The position numbers and the translations under genes were made by a program. From the NCBI GenBank assembly GCA_910579755.1, contig CAJTVB010000028.1, forward strand, positions 1-46,221: a stretch of DNA of 46,221 nt, in the 5' to 3' direction. A model generated the notes under the pieces. That model saw only the letters and a list, made by a program, of their open reading frames with translations. It was not told the DNA's origin and did not search any database. Positions 38,856 through 46,221 of the stretch are shown here, piece by piece; the stretch's first letter is position 1, and every line of letters starts with the position of its first letter. Origin of the DNA: an uncultured Acetatifactor sp. Lineage in GTDB: Bacteria; Bacillota; Clostridia; Lachnospirales; Lachnospiraceae.

Positions 38856-40079
38856 ATGATATTTAAGGGCATCAAAGTGACGGCAGGAATATTAACGGCA
38901 GCAGTTGTCTTTTCCGGAGCAGGCATGACGGCATCTGCATCGGGTTCCGGCGCCATGCTTCCCAGCGCGGGAGTGGATCTGACTATCGCTAATGGCAATC
39001 GTCTGGAAGATATTTTGACATCCTCCTCCATACCTGTGGAGTCTATTATAGAATGGATTAATACCGAGGATTCTCAAGGCCGGTTTACGGAGGGAGCCGT
39101 ATCCAAAGAAGCCGCTGAGGAAGAGCTGTTCCGCAATCTGGTAATCGCACAGGTGAATGCATATGTAAATGTCCGGAGTATTCCCAGCGAGGAGGGCGAG
39201 ATTCTGGGCAAGCTTTACAATAACTCTGTCGGAACCTTTCTGGAAGAGGAGAACGGCTGGTATAAGATTACGTCGGGAACCGTTACAGGCTATGTGAAGG
39301 CAGAATATTGTGTCACAGGAGAGGCTGCAGTGGAGATTGCAAAGGCGGTGGGAACCCGGATTGCCACAGTGACGACCCAGACTCTGTTTGTCAGAATGGA
39401 GCCTACCACGGAGTCCGGTATATTGGGAATGCTTCCTGAGGCAGAGGAGCTTCTGGTGCTGGAAGAGACAGAAGGCTGGGCAAAGGTGGACGTGGAGGAA
39501 GGCGAAGGCTGGGTATCCACGGATTATGTGAGTCTCCACAGTGAGTTTGTACAGGCCGAGTCCAGGGAGGAAGAGGCCGCCCGTCTGGCCAAAGAGGAAG
39601 AGGAACGGAGAAAGGCCAGAGAGGCAGCCGCGGCAGCCGCAGCCGCCCAGAATAACAATAATAATGAGGGCGGCAATACTGCGCCTTCTGCACCTGCACA
39701 GCAGCCTGCATCCTATGCTGTGGGCGAAGGCAGCGAAATGGGAGTTGCAGTGGCGGATTATGCGCTGCAGTTTGTGGGAAATCCGTATGTGTATGGAGGA
39801 ACCAGCTTGACCAATGGCGCCGACTGTTCAGGATTTGTCATGAGTGTCTATGCAAACTTTGGTGTGAGTCTGCCCCATTCGTCGGCATCTGACCGCACCC
39901 AGGGGTATGCGGTGGATGGCCTTGAAAACGCACAGCCCGGCGACCTGATTTGCTACTCAGGACATGTGGCGCTGTATATCGGCAACGGACAGATTGTGCA
40001 TGCTTCCAACAGCAAAACCGGAATTATTGTGTCGGGAGCCGGCTACAGAAAGATATTGGCCATCAGAAGAATTTTCTAA
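38856..40079 (+). CDS. Secreted SH3-domain NlpC/P60 cell-wall hydrolase
   Basis: 407 residues. The ATG at 38856 lies 6 bases after AAGGAG; a GTG one codon earlier is an alternative. A signal peptide ('ILTAAVVFSGAGMTASA') is followed by a short mature start, two bacterial SH3 domains (about 100-145 with 'VNVRSIPSEEGEILGKL', and 170-225 with 'LFVRMEPTTESGILGML'), a charged, Ala-rich linker (about 235-265), an Asn/Pro-rich stretch, and the NlpC/P60 domain at the end. The catalytic Cys-324 is in 'GADCSGFVMSVY' and the His in 'YSGHVALYIGNG'. It cuts peptide stems of peptidoglycan, probably between D-Glu and DAP. It has its own promoter and terminator. Confidence 0.95.
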   Translation: MIFKGIKVTAGILTAAVVFSGAGMTASASGSGAMLPSAGVDLTIANGNRLEDILTSSSIPVESIIEWINTEDSQGRFTEGAVSKEAAEEELFRNLVIAQVNAYVNVRSIPSEEGEILGKLYNNSVGTFLEEENGWYKITSGTVTGYVKAEYCVTGEAAVEIAKAVGTRIATVTTQTLFVRMEPTTESGILGMLPEAEELLVLEETEGWAKVDVEEGEGWVSTDYVSLHSEFVQAESREEEAARLAKEEEERRKAREAAAAAAAAQNNNNNEGGNTAPSAPAQQPASYAVGEGSEMGVAVADYALQFVGNPYVYGGTSLTNGADCSGFVMSVYANFGVSLPHSSASDRTQGYAVDGLENAQPGDLICYSGHVALYIGNGQIVHASNSKTGIIVSGAGYRKILAIRRIF

Positions 40080-40103
40080 CGGACAGATTTTATAGAAATG
40101 AAG

Positions 40104-40139
40104 GAGGTGCTGCACCAGGGGGTGCGGTGCCTCTTTTTT
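40104..40139 (+). terminator. Terminator of the NlpC/P60 gene
   Basis: GAGGTGCTGCACC (40104-40116) pairs, with G-U pairs, with GGTGCGGTGCCTC (40121-40133), followed by six T residues. Confidence 0.85.
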
Positions 40140-40316
40140 CGGCTTATAAAATATATCTAACCGCACAGTCGGAAATATTTGTCTGATGAATTACGGAAGT
40201 TGTCAAAATATTACATTCTGGGGGCGGAAGGGACCGATAGGGCTGTCTGTGCACATTGTACAAAAACAGATGAGGAATGAGAAGGGAAAAAAGAGTTAAC
40301 TGAAAAATCAAAAAGG

Positions 40317-40387
40317 TTATCCACAAAAAGCCTTGGCCAAAATCGTTCAACAATGACTTATACACGAAGTTATACACATTATCCACA
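40317..40387 (+). promoter_or_regulatory. Cluster of four DnaA-box-like sites
   Basis: In the 523-base gap between the NlpC/P60 and HPF genes stand TTATCCACA (40317-40325), TTATACACG (40358-40366), TTATACACA (40370-40378) and TTATCCACA (40379-40387), all in the same direction; three match TTATnCACA fully and one differs at the last base. The last two abut without a gap. An AT-rich stretch follows (40388-40560). dnaA itself is not in the window and gene direction does not change here, so this is more likely a DnaA-binding regulatory or titration site than an origin. The rest of the gap shows nothing else beyond the promoter at 40538. Confidence 0.65.
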
Positions 40388-40537
40388 CTTTTTAATTTAG
40401 AATACACAATGATATAAGGAGATAAAAGGAAACGTATGTTTTGTGAAGTTGTAATAAAAATTAATTTTCGACGAGTAAATGGAAAAAATTGATTGACAGG
40501 GGTAATGTCAAAAACAAAGAAAAAATTTGCCAAATTG

Positions 40538-40567
40538 TTGCAAAACCTTGTTAGAATATGGTATAAT
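40538..40567 (+). promoter_or_regulatory. Promoter of the HPF gene
   Basis: TTGCAA at 40538-40543, 18-base spacer, perfect TATAAT at 40562-40567; the start codon follows 35 bases later. Confidence 0.75.
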
Positions 40568-40602
40568 GATCATACAATAAACAGCGGAAAGGGATGAACA
40601 GC

Positions 40603-41130
40603 ATGAAGTTTATTATTGTAGGCAGAAACATTGAAGTTACACCCGCATTGAGATCAACCGTAGAAGAGAAGATCGGAAAACTGGGGAAGTATTTTAATCC
40701 CGATACGGAAGTACATGTGACGCTGAGTGTTGAGAAGGAGCGCCAGAAGATCGAGGTGACGATTCCTGTCAAGGGCAATATCATCCGCTCCGAGCAGGTC
40801 AGCAATGACATGTATGTTTCCATTGACCTGGTGGAGGAGATCATTGAAAGACAGCTGAAGAAATATAAGACAAAGATTGTGGACAAGCATCAGGCGGGCG
40901 GTTCTTTCAGTAAAATGTACGTAGAGAATGATTATGTGGATGAAGAAGAGGTCAGGATCGTCCGCACCAAGAGGTTTGACATTAAGCCCATGTATCCTGA
41001 AGATGCCTGTATTCAGATGGAACTGCTGGGACATAGCTTCTTTGTATTCATCAATGCCGAGACTGATCAAGTGAATGTAGTGTACAAGAGAAAGGGAGAC
41101 ACTTATGGTCTGATCGAGCCTGAGGTGTAA
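40603..41130 (+). CDS. hpf: Long-form ribosome hibernation promoting factor
   Basis: 175 residues. The ATG at 40603 is preferred, since GGAAAGGG ends 9 bases before it and directly abuts the earlier ATG at 40594. The N-terminal HPF/YfiA domain (about 1-105: 'IIVGRNIEVTPALRSTVEEK', 'KLGKYFNPDTEVHVTLSVEK') is joined by a linker to the C-terminal dimerisation domain ('IVRTKRFDIKPMYPEDACIQ', 'LLGHSFFVFINAETDQVNVV'), the layout of long HPF in Firmicutes. It binds the 30S decoding centre and joins ribosomes into inactive 100S dimers in slow growth. It has its own promoter and terminator. The nearby DnaA-box cluster might affect its transcription, which would be unusual. Confidence 0.96.
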   Translation: MKFIIVGRNIEVTPALRSTVEEKIGKLGKYFNPDTEVHVTLSVEKERQKIEVTIPVKGNIIRSEQVSNDMYVSIDLVEEIIERQLKKYKTKIVDKHQAGGSFSKMYVENDYVDEEEVRIVRTKRFDIKPMYPEDACIQMELLGHSFFVFINAETDQVNVVYKRKGDTYGLIEPEV

Positions 41131-41188
41131 TAAACCAATAGGCTGCGGCTGCAGTTTGGACTTTCATAGAAGTGGAATTGAATACGGC

Positions 41189-41217
41189 TCCGGAAGGTAA
41201 GGCTTCCGGAGTTTTTT
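41189..41217 (+). terminator. Terminator of the HPF gene
   Basis: CTCCGGAAG (41189-41197) pairs perfectly with CTTCCGGAG (41203-41211), loop of 5 bases, then six T residues. Confidence 0.9.
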
Positions 41218-41324
41218 GTGGTGCGCAGGTTGTAAAAACTAGGGCAGGTATTTAAATTTTGGTTAAAGCTTGTCTTTTCGGTAAAAATAATACGAGATCG
41301 AATGTTATGGCAAGGAGGAGAAAT

Positions 41325-43601
41325 ATGCGTAATGTGATCAGGCTGGATCATGACTGGAGATTTATACAGGAGGATGCAGGGCTTCCAAATATTTTGCCGG
41401 AAAGCTGGAAAAAAATTGATCTGCCCCATACATGGAACGCGGTGGACGGACATGACGGAAATGGTTCTTACAGCCGGGGGAAATGCTGGTATGCCAGGAA
41501 CTTTGAGACACCTGTGCATCCACTGAAGGGCGGAAGAGTATTTGTGGAGGTTTTGGCAGCTGGGCAGCAGGCGGAGGTGTATGTAAACGGAATGAAGGCA
41601 GCGTATCATGAGGGCGGCTATTCTGTTTTCCGTGCCGACGTTACGGGACTTTGCAGAGAAGCGGGAGCAAACCTTCTGGCTATCTCCTGCAGCAATGAGC
41701 AGAAGGACAGGGTATATCCTCAGTCCGCGGATTTTACCTTTTATGGCGGGCTGTACCGGGGAGTAAATCTGATCAGTGTGCCGGATACACATTTCGACCT
41801 GGAATATTACGGAGGTCCCGGGCTTCAGGTGACACCCAGACCCTGTGAGGGCGGAGCCGTATTTGAGCTAATGTCATATATTATAAATCCCGATGAAAAT
41901 TATACGGTGTTATATACTGTCAGGGATGCGGAAGGAAAAGAGGCTGCGTATGCCTGCAGGCCTGCACAGGACAGCGGGACGGCTATATATGTTCCCGATG
42001 CCCGCAGGTGGGAGATCGATGCCCCATACCTGTATACAGTGACGGCGATTTTACAGAGAAGAAACGAGGCAGTCGATGAGGTAAGCATCCGTGTGGGAGT
42101 ACGCGATTTTTCCTGCGATCCCCAAAAGGGATTTTTCCTGAATGGCAAGGCGGTTCCCCTCCGGGGGGTGAGCCGTCATCAGGACAGGCTTTATAAGGGA
42201 AATGCTCTCACGGCTCGAGAGCATTACGAGGATGCGTTAATCATTAAAGAATTAGGGGCAAACTCTGTTCGTTTGGCACACTATCAGCATTCCCAGGACT
42301 TTTATGATGCCTGTGACGAACTGGGATTTGTTGTCTGGGCGGAAATTCCCTTTATCAGTGTGATGAATCAGGACCCGGAAGCCCATCTGAATTGTATCAG
42401 CCAGCTAAAGGAGCTGATTATTCAGAACTATCATCATCCCTCTGTATGTTTCTGGGGGATTTCCAATGAAATTCTTATCGGCGGTATTTCGGAGCACCTG
42501 GTGGAAAATCACAGGGAGCTGAATGCGATTGCCAAGGAGCTGGATCCCACCCGGCTGACTACCATTGCCCATGTGAGCATGACGCCCTTGGACGGACCCA
42601 TGCATGGCATTACGGATGTAGAAAGCTATAATCACTATTTTGGATGGTATGGGGGCAAAATGGAGGATAACGGGCCATGGCTGGATCATTTTCATCAGAT
42701 GCATCCGGAAATCTGTCTGGGACTGTCGGAGTATGGCTGCGAGGGGATTATCACTTACCATGGACAGGAGCCGGCCTGTAAGGATTACAGTGAGGAATAT
42801 CAGGCGCTGTATCATGAGCACATGGCACAGGTGCTGGAGGAACGTCCTTGGATCTGGTCCAGCTATGTATGGAATATGTTTGACTTTGGTTGTGCGGCCA
42901 GGAATGAGGGAGGCGTAGCCGGACGAAACAATAAGGGCCTGGTGACCTTTGACCGAAAGACGAAAAAGGACAGTTTCTATCTTTATAAGGCGTATTGGAA
43001 CCGGGAGCCCATGGTGCATCTCTGCGGCAAGCGCTATGCCCAGCGGGCGGGAGAGACAACAAGTATCCGGGTATACTCCAACCAGCCGTCAGTCACATTG
43101 TATGTGAACAGCGAAAAGGCCGGAGAACAGCAAGGAAACAAGGTGTTTACCTTTGAAGCAGCTCTGAAAAAAGGCAATAACATTATTGTGGCCAAGGCAG
43201 GGAAATGCACGGACACCATGACTGTGGAAAGGGTGGAGCAGGAGCCTTCCATTTATACACTGCCGGAGGTGGAGGAACGGGCCGAGGGCGTAGCCAACTG
43301 GTTCCGTACAATAGGGAAGATGGACTTGAAAGCGCCTATGGAATTCCCAGAGGGCATGTACAGTATCAGGGACTCTATGGAGGAGATTGCCAGGAATCAG
43401 GAGGCCTTTGAGATTGTGGCAACGGCGATGAAGCTTGCCACAAATATGAAGATCGAGCCGGGAACCGGTATGTGGGATATGCTGAAAGGCATGTCGCCGG
43501 AGGCCATGGTGAAAATGGCCGGTTCTATGATGCCGGAAGGCTTTGCGGAAAGCATTCAGGCAAAGCTTTCCCGGATCAAAAAATGCTGCAATATTGAGTA
43601 G
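41325..43601 (+). CDS. Second glycoside hydrolase family 2 enzyme
   Basis: 758 residues. The ATG at 41325 lies 6 bases after AAGGAGG. GH2 features: N-terminal jelly roll ('WKKIDLPHTWNAVDGHDGN', 'GKCWYARNFE'), Ig-like domain, TIM barrel from about 270 with 'PLRGVSRHQD', acid/base Glu in 'CFWGISNEILIGG' (about 380) and nucleophile Glu in 'LGLSEYGCEG' (about 469). After the barrel an Ig-like DUF4982-type domain is followed by an unusual C-terminal helical tail of about 90 residues rich in Met/Glu ('MWDMLKGMSPEAMVKMAGSM'). No signal peptide. It probably removes terminal beta-galactose or a related sugar from imported glycans. It is a separate gene from the GH2 at 33431 and differs much from it. 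Confidence 0.9.
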   Translation: MRNVIRLDHDWRFIQEDAGLPNILPESWKKIDLPHTWNAVDGHDGNGSYSRGKCWYARNFETPVHPLKGGRVFVEVLAAGQQAEVYVNGMKAAYHEGGYSVFRADVTGLCREAGANLLAISCSNEQKDRVYPQSADFTFYGGLYRGVNLISVPDTHFDLEYYGGPGLQVTPRPCEGGAVFELMSYIINPDENYTVLYTVRDAEGKEAAYACRPAQDSGTAIYVPDARRWEIDAPYLYTVTAILQRRNEAVDEVSIRVGVRDFSCDPQKGFFLNGKAVPLRGVSRHQDRLYKGNALTAREHYEDALIIKELGANSVRLAHYQHSQDFYDACDELGFVVWAEIPFISVMNQDPEAHLNCISQLKELIIQNYHHPSVCFWGISNEILIGGISEHLVENHRELNAIAKELDPTRLTTIAHVSMTPLDGPMHGITDVESYNHYFGWYGGKMEDNGPWLDHFHQMHPEICLGLSEYGCEGIITYHGQEPACKDYSEEYQALYHEHMAQVLEERPWIWSSYVWNMFDFGCAARNEGGVAGRNNKGLVTFDRKTKKDSFYLYKAYWNREPMVHLCGKRYAQRAGETTSIRVYSNQPSVTLYVNSEKAGEQQGNKVFTFEAALKKGNNIIVAKAGKCTDTMTVERVEQEPSIYTLPEVEERAEGVANWFRTIGKMDLKAPMEFPEGMYSIRDSMEEIARNQEAFEIVATAMKLATNMKIEPGTGMWDMLKGMSPEAMVKMAGSMMPEGFAESIQAKLSRIKKCCNIE

Positions 43602-43654
43602 AGATATGATTGTTTGGCTGGAGTGTTCCCGGTGACGAATCTCGGAGGATTCGG

Positions 43655-43803
43655 CAACGCCAATGCGGAGGTGGCGGTGCGTAGGTGTTGATGTGGAGGT
43701 GGCGGTGCAATGACGATGTGTAGAAGCCGATGCTGAGGTGGCGGTGCAACGCTGATGCGGTGAGGCTAATGCGTAGGTGCCGCTGTGATGCGGCGCGGCA
43801 CCT
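43655..43803. repeat. GGAGGTGGCGGTGC repeats and hairpin before the M23 gene
   Basis: The 355-base GC-rich gap holds three 19-base copies ending GAGGTGGCGGTGC (43662-43680, 43690-43708, 43729-43747) with irregular spacing of 28 and 39 bases. Then AGGTGCCGC (43775-43783) pairs perfectly with GCGGCACCT (43795-43803), and GGTAC/GTACC can pair further on. The repeats hold GGAGG-like blocks. No credible gene lies in the gap; an upstream extension of the M23 frame is not protein-like. Confidence 0.6.
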
Positions 43804-43956
43804 GGTACCTCCGCAGTGCTGGTACGGCATTTGGGCAGTACCGCGGAAGTGCTGCGGCAGTATTGCTGCAGGACCGGGGACAGTTTCCTGCCGGATGAAT
43901 ATTGCTTCTTTCCCTTTTCATATATTGGAATGACAGGAGACGCGCAAGGGGAAGCA

Positions 43957-45162
43957 ATGATTAAAGAAATATTTCAGCGTTTTGCCGTAAAAGACTGTGG
44001 AAACGGGCACAGGAGCGGCAGAAAAAAATACAGGAACTGGATCAAGGGAGCAATTCTGGCGGAATGTGCTGCCGTGGCTGTAATGACAATAGCACTTTGG
44101 AGACAGGCGGGGGAGGAGGCCGAGATCGCCAGCAGCCATGTGCTGTCCGTGGAAAATGATTACATAAAATGGGTGGATTTTACTGTCTCTTATGAGGCAT
44201 TGTGCATGGCCTATGAATGGGATGTGAAAACCCATGGAACGAATTATGAGATAAGCTGGGTGGACCTTCTGGCTTACACTGCAGCCAAAACTGGCGGAAA
44301 ATTTGAAAAAAGCTCTCTGAAGACCATGGAAAAGGCGGCGAAAACAATTTCCCAGGGCGAAAAGACGTTGGAGGAAATGACCGCCGATATGAAGTATTTT
44401 TCTTATTACCAGGAAGCCTATGATGCCGCCATTGGGGGATTGGTGGGAGAATATCAGGAGGAGATCGTAGACGAAGCGGGCAATGCGGCTTATGAGCAGC
44501 AGTATGGGCTGAAGGGCTATTTCCCGCTGGCCCGTGGCTTTGATTATACACATTATGATGACTTTGGAGTAGGAAGGAGCTATGGTTACGAGAGGAAGCA
44601 TCTGGGACATGACATGATGGGGTTGGTGGGTACGCCGATTATGGCGGTGGAGTCCGGTGTGGTGACTGCTCTGGGGTGGAACCAGTACGGCGGCTGGCGT
44701 ATCGGCATCAGTAGCTTCGACGGGAAGAGGTACTATTATTATGCTCACCTGAGGCAGAACTACCCCTATGCGGAGGGGTTGGAGGAGGGCAGCGTGGTGA
44801 CAGCAGGGGATGTGATAGGCTATATGGGGCATACCGGGTACAGCACCACGGAGAATGTAAATAATATCAAGATCGTGCACCTACACTGGGGGCTGCAGCT
44901 GATTTTTGATGAGTCGCAGAAAGAGGGGAATAATGAGATCTGGATTGATGTGTATCCACTGACGCGGTTTCTGGCGAAGCATACCCAGGCGGCGGTGAAA
45001 GTGGAGGGGACGAAAGAGTGGGTGCGGACGGCGGATATTGTGGATCCGGCGGTGGAGGAGTATGAGGCGCTTGCTCCAGATGGAGTGCAGGTACCAGTAA
45101 AAGATGATTCTCTGGAGAATAGCCCGACAGAAAGCCGGGAAGAAGAACAGCAGTTAGAATAG
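43957..45162 (+). CDS. Membrane-anchored M23-family peptidase
   Basis: 401 residues. The ATG at 43957 has AAGGGG 5 bases upstream; the frame is open back to 43816 but without a better start. One membrane span lies at about residues 28-46 ('IKGAILAECAAVAVMTIALW'). The middle (60-190) is helical and may be a substrate or partner-binding region. The LytM/M23 zinc peptidase follows at about 200-350: 'RKHLGHDMMGLVGTPI' (HxxxD), 'YYYYAHLRQNY' and 'IVHLHWGLQLIF' (HxH). All three motif sets are present, so it is likely active, cleaving wall peptides outside the membrane. The C-terminus is a charged, Glu-rich tail. The gap before it contains GC-rich repeats. Confidence 0.9.
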   Translation: MIKEIFQRFAVKDCGNGHRSGRKKYRNWIKGAILAECAAVAVMTIALWRQAGEEAEIASSHVLSVENDYIKWVDFTVSYEALCMAYEWDVKTHGTNYEISWVDLLAYTAAKTGGKFEKSSLKTMEKAAKTISQGEKTLEEMTADMKYFSYYQEAYDAAIGGLVGEYQEEIVDEAGNAAYEQQYGLKGYFPLARGFDYTHYDDFGVGRSYGYERKHLGHDMMGLVGTPIMAVESGVVTALGWNQYGGWRIGISSFDGKRYYYYAHLRQNYPYAEGLEEGSVVTAGDVIGYMGHTGYSTTENVNNIKIVHLHWGLQLIFDESQKEGNNEIWIDVYPLTRFLAKHTQAAVKVEGTKEWVRTADIVDPAVEEYEALAPDGVQVPVKDDSLENSPTESREEEQQLE

Positions 45163-45277
45163 CAGATAGGGTTTGTGGAATTGTTGCATCTGCCGACAGC
45201 TCCACAAGTAAAACCAGGATAGCAAAAAAGGTGCATTGAAATTTCCGATTTTAGAAAAGATACATATCTATCATTTA

Positions 45278-45306
45278 TTGCGGCGAATCTTTCCATGTGT
45301 TATACT
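45278..45306 (+). promoter_or_regulatory. Promoter of the HNH endonuclease leader
   Basis: TTGCGG at 45278-45283, 17-base spacer, TATACT at 45301-45306. The first start codon with a strong ribosome site is 157 bases further on. Confidence 0.55.
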
Positions 45307-45462
45307 AAGGGCAAGCAAATCTTATCTCTTTTCGCAGATGTGAAAAGATGATTGGCAAATCCTTAGTCAAGCTGTTATAAGGATTACCCTTTGAGGTTTC
45401 AGCAGTAGGTTGCCCTATGTGTCAATCAGAGTATTTGCCGAATTTTATTCGAAGGAGGTCAA
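45307..45462 (+). other. Structured leader before the HNH gene
   Basis: This part of the 346-base gap after the M23 gene has several visible helices: TCTTTTC/GAAAAGA around 45334-45357, ATCCTTA/TAAGGAT around 45359-45385, and CGAAT/ATTCG at about 45440-45452, just before AAGGAGG. GGGCAA (about 45310) can also pair at long range with TTGCCC (about 45412), and GCAAAT with ATTTGC. No known riboswitch is recognised. The earlier part of the gap (45163-45277) holds only a 7 bp TTGTGGA/TCCACAA stem. Confidence 0.35.
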
Positions 45463-45591
45463 ATGCAATTATACTTCGCCATTTATTTAAGAGAGGGAAG
45501 TATGACACATGAAAAAACGGATGGAACTAAACAAAGAAACGGCCAGCCGACTTTGGGGCCAGCAGTTTGGAAAACGGCAAAAGGCGATTGA
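45463..45591 (+). CDS. Possible 42-codon leader frame overlapping the HNH start
   Basis: An ATG at 45463 has AAGGAGG directly ahead (4 bases from ATG), the best ribosome site in this region, and opens a frame 'MQLYFAIYLREGSMTHEK...' that ends at TGA 45591, inside the HNH gene in another frame. It could be a leader peptide coupling translation to the HNH start at 45509, or an artefact. Composition is not clearly protein-like after the first 13 residues because it then reads the HNH gene out of frame. Confidence 0.3.
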   Translation: MQLYFAIYLREGSMTHEKTDGTKQRNGQPTLGPAVWKTAKGD

Positions 45592-46221
45592 TTTTTCAGG
45601 TCGTGAGATTGCAAAGGCTGCTTACAATGACAGGAACAGTGCTTATGGATGGAATGTAGATCATATATTGCCGCAGTCAAAAGGTGGTAAAACAGCAGAT
45701 TATAACCTGATTTGCTGTCACATTCTGACCAATGATGAGAAAGCGGATAAATTCCCATGTTTTAAAGCCAATGAAAAAACCTTTGAGATTCAAAGAAGAC
45801 AGAATCATTATGAAATCGCAGCGAGAGATGCTGAAGAAAATGAGGAAAGTGATGAAACCGTAAATTTTTTTGATGCGGCGCAAGGGCTTAAATGCTGGAA
45901 GCAATGCAAGATTCATAAAGGGAAGGCTTTTGCTGGATATGTCAAGATTAGAGTCGAAACGGCTAAAGGAACAGACATTAAATCGGATTCACTTTTTGAA
46001 AGGTATGGAATGTTTTTATCCGAGTTGTTCGGAACACAAAGTATTTTTGTTGAAAATACTTGCGCGGGCTATCTCAATAGCTATTTTATGTATGGAAGTA
46101 CGCAAACGTGTATTTTTACTGTGATAGTGGGAAATATCCCAACTAAAAGGGACACACAAAATTTTCTGGATGATTGTGTGGTGTTGAATACTTATAATGA
46201 TTATTTTATACGGAAACATGA
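45509..46221 (+). CDS. HNH endonuclease, C-terminus beyond window
   Basis: 237 codons are visible from ATG at 45509 and the frame is still open at the edge. GAGAGG lies 11 bases upstream, a rather long distance; the ATG at 45502 is in another frame. The HNH motif is clear: 'GWNVDHILPQSKGG' (Asp-51, His-52), Asn-66 in 'ADYNLICC', and 'HILTNDEKADK' with the closing Asn-75 and Lys-78. Before it a basic helical part ('WGQQFGKRQKAIDF') may touch DNA. After it a charged linker and a C-terminal domain with no recognised family. There is no RuvC or bridge helix, so it is not IscB. Base composition is more AT-rich than most of the window, which suggests recent transfer. Confidence 0.8.
   Translation, partial: MKKRMELNKETASRLWGQQFGKRQKAIDFSGREIAKAAYNDRNSAYGWNVDHILPQSKGGKTADYNLICCHILTNDEKADKFPCFKANEKTFEIQRRQNHYEIAARDAEENEESDETVNFFDAAQGLKCWKQCKIHKGKAFAGYVKIRVETAKGTDIKSDSLFERYGMFLSELFGTQSIFVENTCAGYLNSYFMYGSTQTCIFTVIVGNIPTKRDTQNFLDDCVVLNTYNDYFIRKH

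Noticed and set aside
40317..40387. DnaA boxes as chromosomal origin
   Set aside because: No dnaA, dnaN or other origin-linked gene is near, and genes keep the same direction on both sides, so an origin here is not supported.
45509..46221. IscB with an omega RNA leader
   Set aside because: The protein has HNH only, without RuvC motifs or an arginine-rich bridge helix in the visible 237 residues.

Overview
The window looks like chromosome from an anaerobic gut-type Firmicute, most likely Lachnospiraceae (Clostridia). This rests on a moderately GC-rich Gram-positive gene set with strong AGGAGG ribosome sites, an LL-diaminopimelate aminotransferase (DapL) route to meso-DAP, long-form HPF, DUF368/PopT, two GH2 glycosidases, a secretin-less Tad pilus locus and many short intergenic repeats. 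No rRNA, tRNA or CRISPR array was seen. Nearly all genes lie on the + strand. The family-level assignment is inference.

Layout. 1-2.1 kb: cut-off IS630-type transposase (minus), a structured non-coding stretch with its own promoter-like and terminator-like signals, an Rpn/PD-(D/E)XK protein (minus) and a mosaic of intergenic repeats. 2.2-6.3 kb: a large Lhr-type helicase. 6.3-10 kb: a 36-residue membrane peptide (minus), an aldo/keto reductase with a ferredoxin-like tail and a chemotaxis receptor. 10.4-20.0 kb: one tightly packed Tad-like pilus operon (CpaF ATPase, TadB, TadC, small pilin, two TadE/DUF4320-like pseudopilins, CpaB/SAF protein, a 1337-residue secreted Gly-/Cys-rich protein and a prepilin peptidase). 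20.1-27.2 kb: glycosyltransferase, HisC, PopT, methyltransferase, Hsp33 and glutamine-dependent NAD synthetase. 27.2-30.2 kb: a membrane-anchored lipoprotein-like protein (minus), DapF and DapL. 30.4-36.1 kb: small alarmone synthetase overlapping or abutting a TPR/nucleotidyltransferase-like/DUF4125 protein, then a GH2 enzyme. 36.1-38.6 kb: a TetR remnant behind an intact promoter/operator, a small conserved-looking protein, a YmfI-like SDR (minus) and thioredoxin reductase. 38.8-45.2 kb: SH3/NlpC-P60 hydrolase, a cluster of four DnaA-box-like sites, HPF, a second GH2 enzyme and an M23 peptidase. 45.2 kb to the end: a structured leader and an HNH endonuclease that runs off the edge.

How the parts fit. 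The Tad locus is the best candidate for a complete machine: ATPase, two platform proteins, pilin, pseudopilins, processing peptidase and a very large exported protein that could be its tip or cargo. DapF and DapL make meso-DAP for the wall that PopT (lipid carrier recycling), NlpC/P60 and M23 then serve. SAS and HPF both act in starvation physiology. A recurrent non-coding theme is tandem repetition of Shine-Dalgarno-like purine blocks directly in front of genes: tadC (14 bp units), nadE (seven 16 bp units), dapF (three 39 bp units) and more loosely the M23 gene.
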